Made by a program: the position numbers and the translations under genes
Notes under the pieces: model-generated
Database searches by the model: none
What the model was told of the DNA's origin: nothing
The model's input: the letters and a program-made list of their open reading frames with translations, nothing else
In this document: positions 1 through 10,299 of the stretch, piece after piece
How positions within the stretch are numbered: position 1 is the stretch's first letter
Layout: every line of letters starts with the position of its first letter
Source of the DNA: Blattamonas nauphoetae
Taxonomy: Eukaryota; Preaxostyla; Oxymonadida
Direction: 5' to 3'
Assembly: GCA_033064195.1 (NCBI GenBank)
Contig: JARBJD010000342.1
Coordinates: 1-64,000, forward strand
DNA: 64,000 bases

Positions 1-1345
1 GTTTTATTTTGTCTTGTCACTTCATTTTCGTTACTTCCTCATTTCATGTTTTGGTCACTTCTCCGTACTCATTTTTCATTGTATATTCATTTGTTTCACT
101 TCACCATGTTTGTTTCACCTGAACCTTCTTTTCCTCAATTACTTTAATTTTGTTACCTCATATTCCCTACTTGTCACGAGGATCCGACGGATCGCGGTCG
201 GCTTCAGATCTTCGTCTTCGAACCTCTCATTGAACATTTCACTCGTTTTTCAATCTTTCTGTTTTTAATGCAGCAATGAAAGGGGAAGATTGACTCTGTT
301 TCCATTATTCACGTCAAATTTCACGTCATTATCACGATCTCCACTTCACTGTTCACTATTGTACTTGCTCACTTCATTTTACCTTGTTTCACTTTCTTTT
401 CCCCTTCTTTTCGAAATCTTTCATGAAAATTTGAACATTGTGATGTGTCAAAGAGGACCAACGGTCCAAAAAGTCATGAAATCGGTGAAATGAGAAGGAA
501 CGATGGATGAACGAAAGTGAAAACGGGAAGAGTGAAATGAAAGAAGAAAGACGTTGAAGTGATTGGAACGTAAACAAACAGTGAAATGTTAAGAACGAAA
601 AAAGACAAAAAGTGAAATTTTGAAAGAACTAATGAACCAAAAATTCTGAAAATTCAGCCACAGCCTTCTCGAATGGTGAGAACGGAAGGGCGATATGTGT
701 TAATTCGAGAAAAAGTGATGTGAGGAAAAGTAGTGTGAAAATGTGGTGCGAAAAAGGCACGTCCAAAAAAGAGGACTATGAAGGTGAGGTGATCGGGAAC
801 CTAGGAAAAGCGTCGGAAGGACGCAAATGTGAAGATTTTGAAGTGAAAATCGCTAAAACGAAAACTGACGAAAAAGTGGTGAAAGATGAGGTGAAAAGTG
901 AAGATGAAAAGAGCCACCAAAAGACGACTCCGAGCGAAATGAAGCGTAAAACGCAAAAAGGATGAAAAGTGATCCTAAAAGTGAAGTGCTGAAAGCGCAT
1001 ACATTTTTTAAAATTCGGAGAAACTCGAAAATGGAATATGGGTTGATCAAGGAAAATCCCGATCCGGCCTTGATCAAACCAAAATCCCAAAAGTGTTTTT
1101 ATCGCGAATTTCACCTTTCAAAATCGATTTTGTAATTTTAGAAGGTGTTTGAGGTGGATTTGAGCCATATAGCAGTAGTTTTAAGCAAGTTCTGAAAATC
1201 GACTTTTTGGTCACTTTTTTGACCACAGTTCGGTACGTAGCTCCACGAATTCTCAACCGATTTTCATCGGGATTGTTTTGTTCGACGACCGACAGTGTCC
1301 CCGAGATTTTAGAAATTTTTTCGATTTTTTTCGAAGTGGTTCAAC
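1..1345 (+). repeat. Polinton terminal inverted repeat, copy A (partial)
   Basis: This stretch is a near-identical direct copy of about 23024-24390 and a more distant copy of about 19080-19800. No convincing protein is encoded; the AT-rich open frames on both strands are chance. By comparison with copies B and C, the outer tip of the repeat lies to the right, so this is the end of an element that begins left of the window. Identity to the other copies fades after about 1345. Most differences from copy C are A- or T-runs one base shorter here. Confidence 0.7.
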
Positions 1346-1639
1346 TGTTGGTTTCAATGGATTTGTGTGAAAAATGGAAAAAACTCGAAAAATCGATGTT
1401 GATCTGAACATTTTTTGATCTCATTGTTGACAAGAATCAATTCAAACAACGTTCGGAATCATTCAAATCGTTTCTGAGCATTTGAAGGTCAGTTTGACCT
1501 CTCAAATAATTGCTGATTGTGCAATTGGGGCTTCTGGGAATGTCAATTCGCTTTGAAAGAACAACATAATGATCACATCGATTGTTGTGTCAATCGGCAT
1601 GATGATTTTGCCCAGTAGTATCATCTATACCAACGTGGT
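1346..1639. other. junction between terminal repeat and polymerase gene
   Basis: This sequence no longer matches the other terminal-repeat copies and does not yet read as polymerase. No gene, RNA or repeat was recognised. The expected outer tip of the repeat, ending in TACTATACTACT in copies B and C, was not found here. Confidence 0.4.
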
Positions 1640-4600
1640 TCCCAATTCGTTCGATACAATACTGATGCAAGAGTTCTTCCACTTCTGATGATTCCGCTCA
1701 CCGCAACTCGTTCATGTGATGTTCATTGTTGATCCTGAGAAACTCACTGGATACAAACTCTGTCCATTCTGTCAATCGAGGATTCCAAGTGAAGGATACA
1801 AACTTCAAGAGATACTACGAGAAGCATCTTGCCGAATGTAAGGAACTTGATGGAAAACACATGAAGAAGATCTCACTTGATAAAACACCAAGACCATATG
1901 TTCCACATATCCTCAACAATAGAACTTATGAATTTCTGATGGCACACAAAAGACAAGACGAATTCAAACCAACGGTACTACATCACGTACGATTTCGAAA
2001 CAATGGAAGATCTCATTCTTGACAATCTCTTCTCTGATGATAACACAGTTGATCTCACACTTGAAACCTCTCTGTTGCATCAGCAATCAAAACAAAATCA
2101 GGAGTGAAGTCAATCTACTTTGATCTTCGAGATGGAAATGACTTTGTGAAGCAATGGATCAGACAGCTCTTCAAATATGCTGAGACAGTACGAGAGAACA
2201 ATCAATATAAAGATCCAGAGATTCCTTCACAAAATGAAGTCAGTGTCATTGGATTCAACAGCTCCAGATTTGACATCAATCTCATCTTCCGTGATCTTGT
2301 TGACAAGGATTGGAAAGTGGTGAGCTTCCTTGGATCAACAACAAAGTACAAACAAGTATTGATCAGACACGAGAAGACACAACAGGTGCTTCGGTTCATC
2401 GACATGATGTCGTACACAGGACCTATGACTTTGGATAATGCGGTCAAAGCCTTCGGAGGAAACACCACTCTTCAGAAATCTTTCTTTGCATACGAATCAT
2501 TTGATTCATCTGACTACGACACAGTGTTGAGCAAACAAGAACCATTCTCCAAATATGAATTCTATTCGAGTCTGAACAACAGTGAAATGTCAGACAGTGA
2601 TTACCAATTGTACCCTTGATGATTGGAACAAGCAAGGATTCAAGAACAGATGGGAATATCTGAAATTCTACAACATCAGAGACGTCGAATGCATGATTGC
2701 ACCACTTGATAATCTGATCGATCTGAACTTCCAATACAAAGTGGACATGTTGCACAATCTCTCACTGTCAGCTAGAATGCTTCAGCAATCAAGTATGCTT
2801 GTGCCTACAAAGACTTTGATATTGATGCCGACTACAACGAATGTGACGAATCTGGACCAATCAAGATCACCAAACAATACTGGAAACACAAAGTTGAAGG
2901 ATACAGGTATCAAGACCAGAAAGCCCATCGCAATACAACCAACAATGTCACTGAAGCAGACTACGACTGGTTTGTTCAACAGTGCAAGAGAGTATGCTAC
3001 ATCTGCAAGAGTCACTTCTCACAAGCAGTCCGACCAACGTTGGATAGAATCGACAATTCGAAAGGACATTCAAAGAGAACGTAAAGATCTGCTGTGATTA
3101 CTGCAACACCTACAAGTCAGACCATGATGAGCATCTCACAAGATTGAGAATTCAATTGAAGAAGTATTGCATCTGGAAATCATTACCAATGACTCTGACA
3201 CATGAGCAGACCTATCACAAGCTGAGAGCAGCAGTGACTGGTGGATTATCGAATGTTCAACATCGACAGAACATCAAAACGTGACACCAATCAATCACTT
3301 CAAGTTCGAAACGGTAAGGTTATTTCCACTGATACAGAACATAAAATGACTCATGTCTGCGGTGTTGACTTCAATTCACTTTATCCAAGTGCTTTCTCAT
3401 CAATCAAGAACAAGAACAATCCATACACCAAACACAGAATGTACATGCCAGGAAGATGTATTCACCGCAACAGGAGACAAAGAATGTCGGGAGATCATAG
3501 AGGACAAGAACCAGAAGACACTGTTTGTTGCTGAACTGAAAGGACACATCGACGAGAAATCCATAAATGATTTCATTAACTTCCCACCAATCTTCAGAAA
3601 CATCATTGTCAATACGACAGAAGAGAACATTGGAGAGAAGACGTATTCGTTGATGAAGAAACATGGATTGAAGACTGATGACAAACAAAGAAAGCTGACC
3701 CAACTCTTGAGCACACACGATCAGTATATGTTCTTTCGACATACTATCTGTGGTTCCTCATCGACTACTGTCACTTCATTGTGGACGACGTTAAGAGTGT
3801 GATGGTATTCTCGAGACATGCTGGATTTGAACCATTTGTGACATCGTTCATGAATGATCGAATTGAAGCAATGAAGGTTGGAAATAAAGGAAAGGAACAA
3901 TTCTGTAAGACCAAACCTCAATGGAAGTTACGGATATGATGGAATGAACACTGAGAAGTACAACTCAATCACAATCTGCAATGAGAAGAGAACATACTTG
4001 AAACAGATGATGAAAGGATTTGTGGCAACAAGAGAGATCAATGAGGACAACTACATTGTGATTGAAGACAGAGAGAAAGCATCGTGCAAAACATGTCTGC
4101 AAGAAGCAGTATTCACACTCGACAATGCCAAGTTCTGGTATCTGAATTTCATCTACAATTTCATGTACAAGTGTCTTGACATGAACAAGATTCACTTCTG
4201 TGAGGGAGACACTGACTCTGCTTATTGGGCAATCTCAGGTGATCCAGACGCTGGAATTCATCAACAATTTGAACATGTTATTGCTGACAAGGAATTCTAT
4301 GATGCACACAAATATGAATGGTTTCCCAATCCTGAAAAAGGAGTTGATGATGAGAAGAAGCTGTTGGGATTAGCAATTGAGAAAGAAGGTGAACAGATGA
4401 TCTGTCTTGCACCAAAGTGTTACTCGCTCGATGAGAAATGCAAAATCAAAGGCGTGTCTCTGAAGAAAACAAACATCACAAGTGACGATTATAAGAAGTG
4501 TCTTAATGGAGAGAAAACTGTGACAACAACCTTGAACTTTCAAACGAGAAGAGCTCACACTGACGATGACACCAATGGATTTGAGATTGCGAAAATACAA

Positions 4601-4711
4601 CAGCAGAAACTCAGTCTCAGTGGAATACATCTGAAGGCAATCGTACTTGAAAATGAATCGTGTCCTCCATTCATTCATGGACTGAAAGCAATTGATTATA
4701 TAATTGAATAA
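1640..4711 (+). pseudogene. protein-primed DNA polymerase B, C-terminal two thirds (Polinton fossil)
   Basis: This would be the replicative polymerase of the element, a family B enzyme primed by a terminal protein. Visible landmarks, in order: a Cys-rich finger (KLCPFC), an exonuclease region with TYDFETME and GFNSSRFDINLIF, the polymerase A motif DFNSLYPS, the NGSYGYD motif B, and the C motif EGDTDSAYW. These match the DNA_pol_B_2 type. The reading is broken, with roughly half a dozen breaks. The N-terminal third of this protein is not next to it; homologous N-terminal parts occur at 20075-21427 and 52380-53250. The integrase gene follows in the same direction. Confidence 0.85.
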
Positions 4712-4720
4712 ACACAAACT

Positions 4721-4737
4721 TAGTTTTTGTAGAAATG
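4721..4737 (+). promoter_or_regulatory. T-rich start motif before the integrase
   Basis: TAGTTTTTGTAGAAATG immediately covers the integrase start. It is a weaker version of the T-run plus AAATG motif seen before the structural genes. Confidence 0.5.
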
Positions 4738-6660
4738 GCTAGACCATTTTTGAGTTCAAAACAAATTGATCAAATAGTGAAGAAACTCCTGGATAATACG
4801 TTCCATTCCGAGACTAAAATATACAGAGTCACATTGACGTTTTCGCAAATTCTACCAACCTATCATGTCAATGATTCAAATGGACAATACGACGCAAATG
4901 ATGAGACATACTTCAATGACTGGCTGAATGGAGAACTACCTCCTGATTTAAACATTGCTGATGGAAAAATAGTTGTTCAAAGATTTGTGAAACAATTCAC
5001 CGGATGGATCCTTAGTAACAACACTGCAAGACAAGCGTACAGAGCATATCAACAGTATTATCAGGAATCACAGAATATTCATTTTAATCAACCACCAGTC
5101 ATCGCAATTCCAACACAACTTCCACAACCAATTGCGATTGAACCTCCTGAATCTCCAATCATTCCTGGACAGAAGAGAAACCCGACATCAATTGGTTCAG
5201 AATATGAATTCCCAATGAAAGAGATGAGGTTTGAAGATGATGATCTACTGATCCCCAAGTCACCAGATCCACCAACAATTGTGAAGATTGACAAAGGTTT
5301 TGTGCCATATGTGAGAGAGATCAACAAGGTCGAACCGACGACAAGGCAAGTACTGAACATGTTGGAACAAGTGAAAGGCTATTTTGACCATCAACAGAAG
5401 GACAATTCAGAGGAGGAACAAATCAAAGCAGAGAATTCAATGATGGACAATCAACAGAAAATGGAACAATTCATTGACAAACAGATCGTTGAATCAAAGA
5501 AACTGAATCGAAATATGTTTATTCTTTCACACGTAAGCAGAACTCTCGGAAATGACGAAACTGAGTTCTTTTTAGCACATCCTAAACAAATCCCATTTGG
5601 TGGAAGATCATTTCAGGAATGGTACGATGAATATATTCACCGATGGGATTCTACACATCCTCGGAAAATAAGGAGGGAACAAGGAGGTATCACATTGATG
5701 ATTGATCAACCAACGATTCCAAAAGCCGTGACAAAAATTCAATATCCTTTTCGATCAAAGATGCAATTCATGTCCAAAGACATCACTGGAGATCCACACC
5801 AGACATCAGACAGAAAGGTTCCACAGAATTGTGATCGACCATACTTTTCTCCCAAGTTCGGATCATGGGAAATTGATCTTGTATTCATTCAATCACCAAC
5901 GTCGAAAACAGTTCTACAGATTTACCTCTTCGCAATTAACATCAACACCAAATACCTTGTTGTCATTCCTGTTCTGGATAAATCATGGAGCAAAGTCAAG
6001 ACTGCAATCAATGATCTGATTAATTATCGTGGTGTACATGTCAACAACATTCGAGGTGATGGAGAAGCAGCGTGGACAAGTATTGAAGCATCAGTGTTTT
6101 TCAAGAAGCAAAAGGTCAGTACATATTTCACAAGCTCACCATTCACAAATCACAACAGAATTGTCGATCGAGTGATCAGAACAATCAGAGATGGATTCCA
6201 AGACAATGCAACACAGATGGCAAATCATTCACTGATGAATCAGATGGTGGAATACTACAACATGACTCCGCATCGAGCGTACTGGAACAAGTTCACTCCA
6301 CAGCAGGCACAAAACAATCGAGAGATTGAAGCTCTGTATATCTCCAGTTGTGAAGAACAATTGAAGAACATCCAACAACAGCAGACAACACAGCTGCTGT
6401 GGCGATACAAGCCAGGAAACGTATTGTTGATTCACCTTGACTTGAACAAGACTGTTGCCAAGTTTCAGAAGAAGCGAAGACAGTTTCAGTTTGTTGGACA
6501 ATTCATTGAGTACAAACACGGAAATGTTGTAGCTAAACTTCTGAATGGACTCACATGTCTACCAAAAATAGTGTACGTTCCGATTCAACACACAAAGTTC
6601 CATGCAGACTCAATTGACAATTTAACTCCTGAGTTCATTAATGAGTTCAATATAGTTTAA
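4735..6660 (+). CDS. Polinton retroviral-type integrase (rve)
   Basis: This 641-residue open frame encodes the integrase that would insert the element. Residues 1-300 are a long N-terminal region with Gln/Pro-rich linkers. The RNase H-fold integrase core lies at about residues 370-510, with SWEIDLVF and IRGDGEAAW carrying the first two acidic positions, followed by the helix NRIVDRVIRTIRD. A basic beta-rich C-terminal region follows (LLWRYKPGNVLLIH onward), in the place of the SH3/chromo-like tail of other Polinton integrases. The start at 4735 sits on the T-rich motif and 24 bp after the polymerase stop. No second copy lies within the window. Family assignment is confident; the N-terminal function is unknown. 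Confidence 0.85.
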   Translation: MARPFLSSKQIDQIVKKLLDNTFHSETKIYRVTLTFSQILPTYHVNDSNGQYDANDETYFNDWLNGELPPDLNIADGKIVVQRFVKQFTGWILSNNTARQAYRAYQQYYQESQNIHFNQPPVIAIPTQLPQPIAIEPPESPIIPGQKRNPTSIGSEYEFPMKEMRFEDDDLLIPKSPDPPTIVKIDKGFVPYVREINKVEPTTRQVLNMLEQVKGYFDHQQKDNSEEEQIKAENSMMDNQQKMEQFIDKQIVESKKLNRNMFILSHVSRTLGNDETEFFLAHPKQIPFGGRSFQEWYDEYIHRWDSTHPRKIRREQGGITLMIDQPTIPKAVTKIQYPFRSKMQFMSKDITGDPHQTSDRKVPQNCDRPYFSPKFGSWEIDLVFIQSPTSKTVLQIYLFAININTKYLVVIPVLDKSWSKVKTAINDLINYRGVHVNNIRGDGEAAWTSIEASVFFKKQKVSTYFTSSPFTNHNRIVDRVIRTIRDGFQDNATQMANHSLMNQMVEYYNMTPHRAYWNKFTPQQAQNNREIEALYISSCEEQLKNIQQQQTTQLLWRYKPGNVLLIHLDLNKTVAKFQKKRRQFQFVGQFIEYKHGNVVAKLLNGLTCLPKIVYVPIQHTKFHADSIDNLTPEFINEFNIV

Positions 6661-6679
6661 ATCAAAACTGTTTCGAATA

Positions 6680-6698
6680 TTTTTATTCCATTTAAATG
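6680..6698 (+). promoter_or_regulatory. T-rich/TAAATG start motif before p119
   Basis: TTTTTATTCC followed by ATTTAAATG overlaps the start codon at 6696. It fits the element-wide start motif, but with a shorter T block. Confidence 0.55.
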
Positions 6699-7055
6699 TC
6701 ATCACTGAAAATTTTAGAACCGTTTGATCCTGAACAGAAATGTTTTGAAAACATCTATGACTTTCAGAGACATTTGGAAAAGAATAGAGAAGAACTGAAT
6801 AAATTCACAACTCAGAAACTGAACAGGTTAATCAGAATTGATGGATACAGAATCACAAAAATAAGAGGTGAGATAGCACTGAGAAAGGCAAGCAATGAGA
6901 ACAACGGTGACTCCACTTCACTCTCGATTGATCAAAGACTTTCAGACATTGAAGAATCAATTCGAACACTGACAGACACACTCAGCATGAGGCTTCGAAG
7001 TCTTGACGAGACTATTGGGAACCTTATCCAAGAGTTAACGGACAGTTCGGTTTAA
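6696..7055 (+). CDS. Polinton hypothetical protein p119 (coiled coil)
   Basis: This 119-residue protein has no recognised family. It is highly charged, and residues 75-115 show a heptad-like pattern (ISIDQRLSDIEESIRTL onward) that suggests a coiled coil. It sits between the integrase and the oppositely oriented ATPase, and its last 21 bases overlap the ATPase 3' end. The start at 6696 is supported by the TAAATG motif. A structural or scaffold role is possible, but nothing in the sequence shows it. Confidence 0.6.
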   Translation: MSSLKILEPFDPEQKCFENIYDFQRHLEKNREELNKFTTQKLNRLIRIDGYRITKIRGEIALRKASNENNGDSTSLSIDQRLSDIEESIRTLTDTLSMRLRSLDETIGNLIQELTDSSV

Positions 7056-7946
7056 TCCTTCTTTGTTGATCTCTGTCAGAGCAACTCCATCAGTGTTGTA
7101 TCGAAGAATGACTGCTTCACATTTTTGTTTTCGTTGATACACATTCCAGAATTGTCGAATGTCAATTGGTGAGTTCAACTGAGGATAGACTCGACTGATT
7201 CTTTCTTTGTTGAATCCTCCAAAGAGCCACATTGAATCGATATTGGACTTCATATCTGCTGACAAACTGAAGAGCTCATGCATCGTCAGAAAGAATGTGA
7301 ACTTTGGTTGTCGATTCTCCAGTAGTTAGTCCATCATTGTCATTCTATTTTTGGATGTTCTACGTTCACCTAGGATTCTACGACAGTCATCAAGAAGGAT
7401 AATCGTTTGGAGATTCTTTACTGAGAAGTCATCAATGTACAGTGAGTCGAAGAGATCCTCTCAACATTCATCAGTGATTCTATTCTGCCACTGATTATCA
7501 ATGATCTCTTCATACGCAGCTTTCGATTCAGAGAGTTCCAACAGAAATGGAAGTGCTTCATCATATTTGACTTTCACATTTGGAACGTTCAGTATTGGTT
7601 TGAATTTATCGAATGTCGGATCAATGTTCTTTTCGGTGACGAAGACAAAGAGATGAAACAATTCATTTCTTACTTGAACATTTTGGAGCTTGGCAACCTC
7701 TCGAAGTGCATTGAATGTTTTTCCACTTCCTCTATTTCCAACCAGGACATTCACACTGTTGCGATTGAAATTCAGATCTGGATGAATCTGTGATTGAACT
7801 TCATGAGACACATTCCTACTAGATGCTTCACTCAGTTTTGCATTCACGTATGCTGTAAGAGAAGAGGGTTCCACCCTCCGCGAAACCAAAGGTTTTGTTG
7901 TTGAAGATACGGGCGATGTCCTCAGAATGGAATTCGTTCTTTTCAT
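7035..7946 (-). pseudogene. Polinton packaging ATPase (FtsK/HerA-type, fossil)
   Basis: A P-loop GNRGSGKT (Walker A) near residue 70 is followed by a beta strand and helix typical of the A32/FtsK-HerA genome-packaging ATPases of Polintons and large DNA viruses. The position between the integrase and capsid block, on the opposite strand, fits that role. The ATPase would drive DNA into the capsid. The reading is broken, with about two or three breaks. The start at 7946 carries TAAATG on the minus strand (bases 7944-7949). Confidence 0.75.
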
Positions 7947-8005
7947 TTATGATTTCTCTCTAATTAAAATATAGTTTTGGATTTTTTATTTTGTATGAAA
8001 ACACA

Positions 8006-8959
8006 ATGTCGAAGATACAATACATTCCCGCAAAGAGAAAAGCACCAGCGAAGAAACCGAAAATGAGATATGATCAGGGGGCTTTGGATGCAATGAAAAG
8101 AATCTATGCTGATGATGACATTCGCACCAAATTCAATTCTGCACTCAGTAGTGTTCCATCAGCTTTGGAATACATTGAAAGGACTGGACAAAATTGGACG
8201 GTTCAGATGGAAAAACATGGAAAAGTTCCTGATGTGATGGTCTACGACAGAGACAATGGAGATCTGGTTGCAGCGAATGGTTTCATGCTTGCATCATACA
8301 ACAGTCGACCTGTCGTCGAGACATACTATTCAATGAATCCAACACCAGATATGCGAAGACAAACTCCATACTCATCATTTCGTCAAGATCATGGAAGAAG
8401 AATCAAAGCTGCACACAACAACTTCCTCAAGACTGGAGAATACGCTTTGCCTGGAAGCTATCGTGAAGTCAACTACCAAGAAATGCAAGCACAACGATCA
8501 CAACAACCTTATGCAATAATGAAGAAAGCTGTTGGTGAATTCATGACCAATGTTTTGAAGCTGTATCGAGCCAGTCGAGAACAACCTGCAGACACTGGGA
8601 AAGGAGTGTTGGACAATATGGTTTTCAATTCCATTCAGTCTAAAATTGCATCAAAGATGTGGGATCAATGGCTTGAAGATTATGTTGAAGGTTTCATCAG
8701 TTCAAATCCAGATCATCAGAGAACGAAAGCAAGAAAAGCGTTTAAGGAACAGATTCATCCACAGTTTCTCGAAATCATCACAAAAACAGAAGATCTGCAA
8801 ACTTTCCTTGGTCGTTATTCAGCAAACATCTCAACATTTGTGAACGAACAGACAACTGCAGCGTACCGAACAAGAACGGGAGATATCGGAAGATACCAAA
8901 CAGGACATATGCCTGAATATTCTCGATTCGCACACTTGGAGAAAGATATGAGTGATTAA
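8006..8959 (+). CDS. Polinton protein p317, unknown function
   Basis: This 317-residue protein starts at the ATG at 8006; an ATG at 7995 is in another frame. The N terminus is basic (KRKAPAKKPKMR), then come mixed alpha/beta regions with RPVVETYYSMNPTPDMRR and many Arg/Gln residues, and an acidic C terminus. The basic start suggests nucleic-acid contact, but that is inference. It opens the structural gene run 8006-14330 and is conserved at 63297-64000 in element 2 with high identity except in the last 40 residues. No family was recognised; it could be a core or minor capsid protein. Confidence 0.75.
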   Translation: MSKIQYIPAKRKAPAKKPKMRYDQGALDAMKRIYADDDIRTKFNSALSSVPSALEYIERTGQNWTVQMEKHGKVPDVMVYDRDNGDLVAANGFMLASYNSRPVVETYYSMNPTPDMRRQTPYSSFRQDHGRRIKAAHNNFLKTGEYALPGSYREVNYQEMQAQRSQQPYAIMKKAVGEFMTNVLKLYRASREQPADTGKGVLDNMVFNSIQSKIASKMWDQWLEDYVEGFISSNPDHQRTKARKAFKEQIHPQFLEIITKTEDLQTFLGRYSANISTFVNEQTTAAYRTRTGDIGRYQTGHMPEYSRFAHLEKDMSD

Positions 8960-8972
8960 AAACATAAATATA

Positions 8973-8999
8973 TATTTTTTATTTTTATAGAAAGTGATG
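8973..8999 (+). promoter_or_regulatory. TTTTTATTTTTAT motif before p196
   Basis: TATTTTTTATTTTTATAG lies 7 bp upstream of the ATG at 8997. Here the start is GTGATG rather than TAAATG. The same arrangement begins the homologue in element 2. Confidence 0.6.
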
Positions 9000-9584
9000 C
9001 AGCCAATTCTAAGTTGTCAATTTACGAAACACACAAGTTCTTCTTCAGTTCCAACGTCAATCACCAACAATGTGATCATCGATAACAAAGGAGCATCTTC
9101 TGGAAGATCAAAACTCGAAGATCGAAATGAACAATGCGCGAATGTCGAACTAGACAATGTTCCAGGAACGTATGATCCACCACCACTTGAGATTTATCCA
9201 TCAGCACCAATCCAAAGTCGTTCAATCCCACTTCGTGAGTACACATCCAACATTGCAGCATTCAAAGATCAATTATTGCTTGTTTACAAGAATGCATTTG
9301 CTTGTGAAAAGAAACTACTGAATAATCTCATTGAACCATCGAAGAAACTGATCACAAACCAAAGTGATTTATGTGCACTGATTGCGACACTCACTGGAAT
9401 CAATGATGTGGTGATCGAACTGGATGATTTGTCTGACAAGTGTCTATGTCTGAATAAACTACCAATCTTTCGAACAATTTTCAAGATTCTTGTTGGTGGA
9501 AAAGATATGAGCATTGCCTTCAACGAAGCATACAACACTATACTCAATTATGGAATTTCATTGACAAAGGCAATTCCTCGTTAG
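8997..9584 (+). CDS. Polinton protein p196, unknown function
   Basis: This 195-residue product has a Ser/Thr/Asn-rich, probably flexible N-terminal third containing a Pro cluster (YDPPPLEIYPSAP). A helical two-thirds follows (AFKDQLLLVYKNAFACEKK onward) with Cys residues around LSDKCLCLNKLP. The element 2 copy at 62672-63259 is over 90% identical by eye, implying constraint or recent divergence. It lies third in the structural run. No homologue was recognised; a minor virion protein is the simplest guess from position. Confidence 0.75.
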   Translation: MQPILSCQFTKHTSSSSVPTSITNNVIIDNKGASSGRSKLEDRNEQCANVELDNVPGTYDPPPLEIYPSAPIQSRSIPLREYTSNIAAFKDQLLLVYKNAFACEKKLLNNLIEPSKKLITNQSDLCALIATLTGINDVVIELDDLSDKCLCLNKLPIFRTIFKILVGGKDMSIAFNEAYNTILNYGISLTKAIPR

Positions 9585-9599
9585 AAAAATTAATGAATT

Positions 9600-9623
9600 G
9601 TATTTTTTATTTTTACATAAATG
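9600..9623 (+). promoter_or_regulatory. late-type start motif (TTTTTATTTTTA..TAAATG)
   Basis: GTATTTTTTATTTTTAC is followed directly by ATAAATG at the start codon at 9621. This is one of the clearest examples of the motif. Confidence 0.7.
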
Positions 9624-9931
9624 GCACCAGGAAGTTTCAACAAACTCAAAAATATTGGCAAACAGTTCTTTCAATTCATCAAACCGCTTGCTCCATCACT
9701 GCTTAGGTTGGAGGTGGCTTGCTCTCACAGACAAACAACAAGTTTGGACAAACAGCAGGAGGAATCCTCAGTGGCTTCGGCGGAATGATGGATGTGTACC
9801 AGCAAAACAAAGCAATCAATCGAGCACCACAACAACAGATGATAGATTATGAACCTCCACGAAATGGACGGTATTCAAACGATGACATGCCTCAATCATC
9901 AAATTCCAAAATTCAATTCAAAGGATTATAA
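9621..9931 (+). pseudogene. Polinton small MAPG protein (broken in this copy)
   Basis: The protein begins MAPGSFNKLKNIGKQFFQF, an amphipathic basic helix, followed by a Gly-rich stretch and a Gln/Asn/Pro-rich tail. The MAPG-x-x-x-KL-x-x-x-GK opening is shared with the next gene, so the two are probably paralogous at their N termini. Small amphipathic virion peptides of this kind (compare adenovirus pVI/pX) can contact membrane or DNA, but that role is inferred. The copy has about one break; the element 2 counterpart is at 62310-62635. Confidence 0.6.
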
Positions 9932-9946
9932 TTTGTTTGTGTTCAA

Positions 9947-9968
9947 GTTTTTTATTTTTACATAAATG
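9947..9968 (+). promoter_or_regulatory. late-type start motif before p100
   Basis: TTTTTTATTTTTA followed by CATAAATG ends on the start codon at 9966. The core is identical to the motif before 9621. Confidence 0.7.
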
Positions 9969-10268
9969 GCACCAGGTTGGTTATCAAAATTAGCAGCAGT
10001 TGGCAAAAACATACTCAGAGTTGGAGCTCCATTTCTGAATCTCATTCCCTTCGTTGGACCACTTATTTCGAAGGTTGCACAGACAGGTGTTGAGATGATT
10101 CCAGATGTGAAATCGGATCAGCAAATCCACGCAGAAAAGATGGCACAATATGAGCAAGCAATGAATGAAGGAAACACTGCAGTTGTTAACAAGCTCAGAG
10201 GAGAAATACTGAGACTGGAAGAAAAGCTGAAGCCGAAAGCAAAGAAGAAGAAACTGAAAAAGAAATAA
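9966..10268 (+). CDS. Polinton small MAPG protein p100
   Basis: This 100-residue protein has an amphipathic and hydrophobic N-terminal half (MAPGWLSKLAAVGKNI, then FLNLIPFVGPLISKVA), a helical charged middle, and a Lys-rich C-terminal tail (KPKAKKKKLKKK). A membrane-active or DNA-condensing virion peptide would fit: a hydrophobic helix followed by a polybasic tail recalls adenovirus-like cement or core peptides. This is inference from composition. It lies 28 bp before the first large capsid gene and is nearly identical to 61972-62274. Confidence 0.7.
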   Translation: MAPGWLSKLAAVGKNILRVGAPFLNLIPFVGPLISKVAQTGVEMIPDVKSDQQIHAEKMAQYEQAMNEGNTAVVNKLRGEILRLEEKLKPKAKKKKLKKK

Positions 10269-10276
10269 GCAATATT

Positions 10277-10299
10277 GTTTTTTTATTTTTGATAAAATG
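10277..10299 (+). promoter_or_regulatory. late-type start motif before capsid protein 1
   Basis: GTTTTTTTATTTTT is followed by GATAAAATG at the start codon at 10297. The element 2 version keeps the same spacing. Confidence 0.7.

Noticed and set aside
776-1114. Protein-coding frames on the minus strand of the terminal repeats
   Set aside because: The equivalent frames in copies B and C diverge through run-length changes, the composition is low-complexity, and no motif is present.
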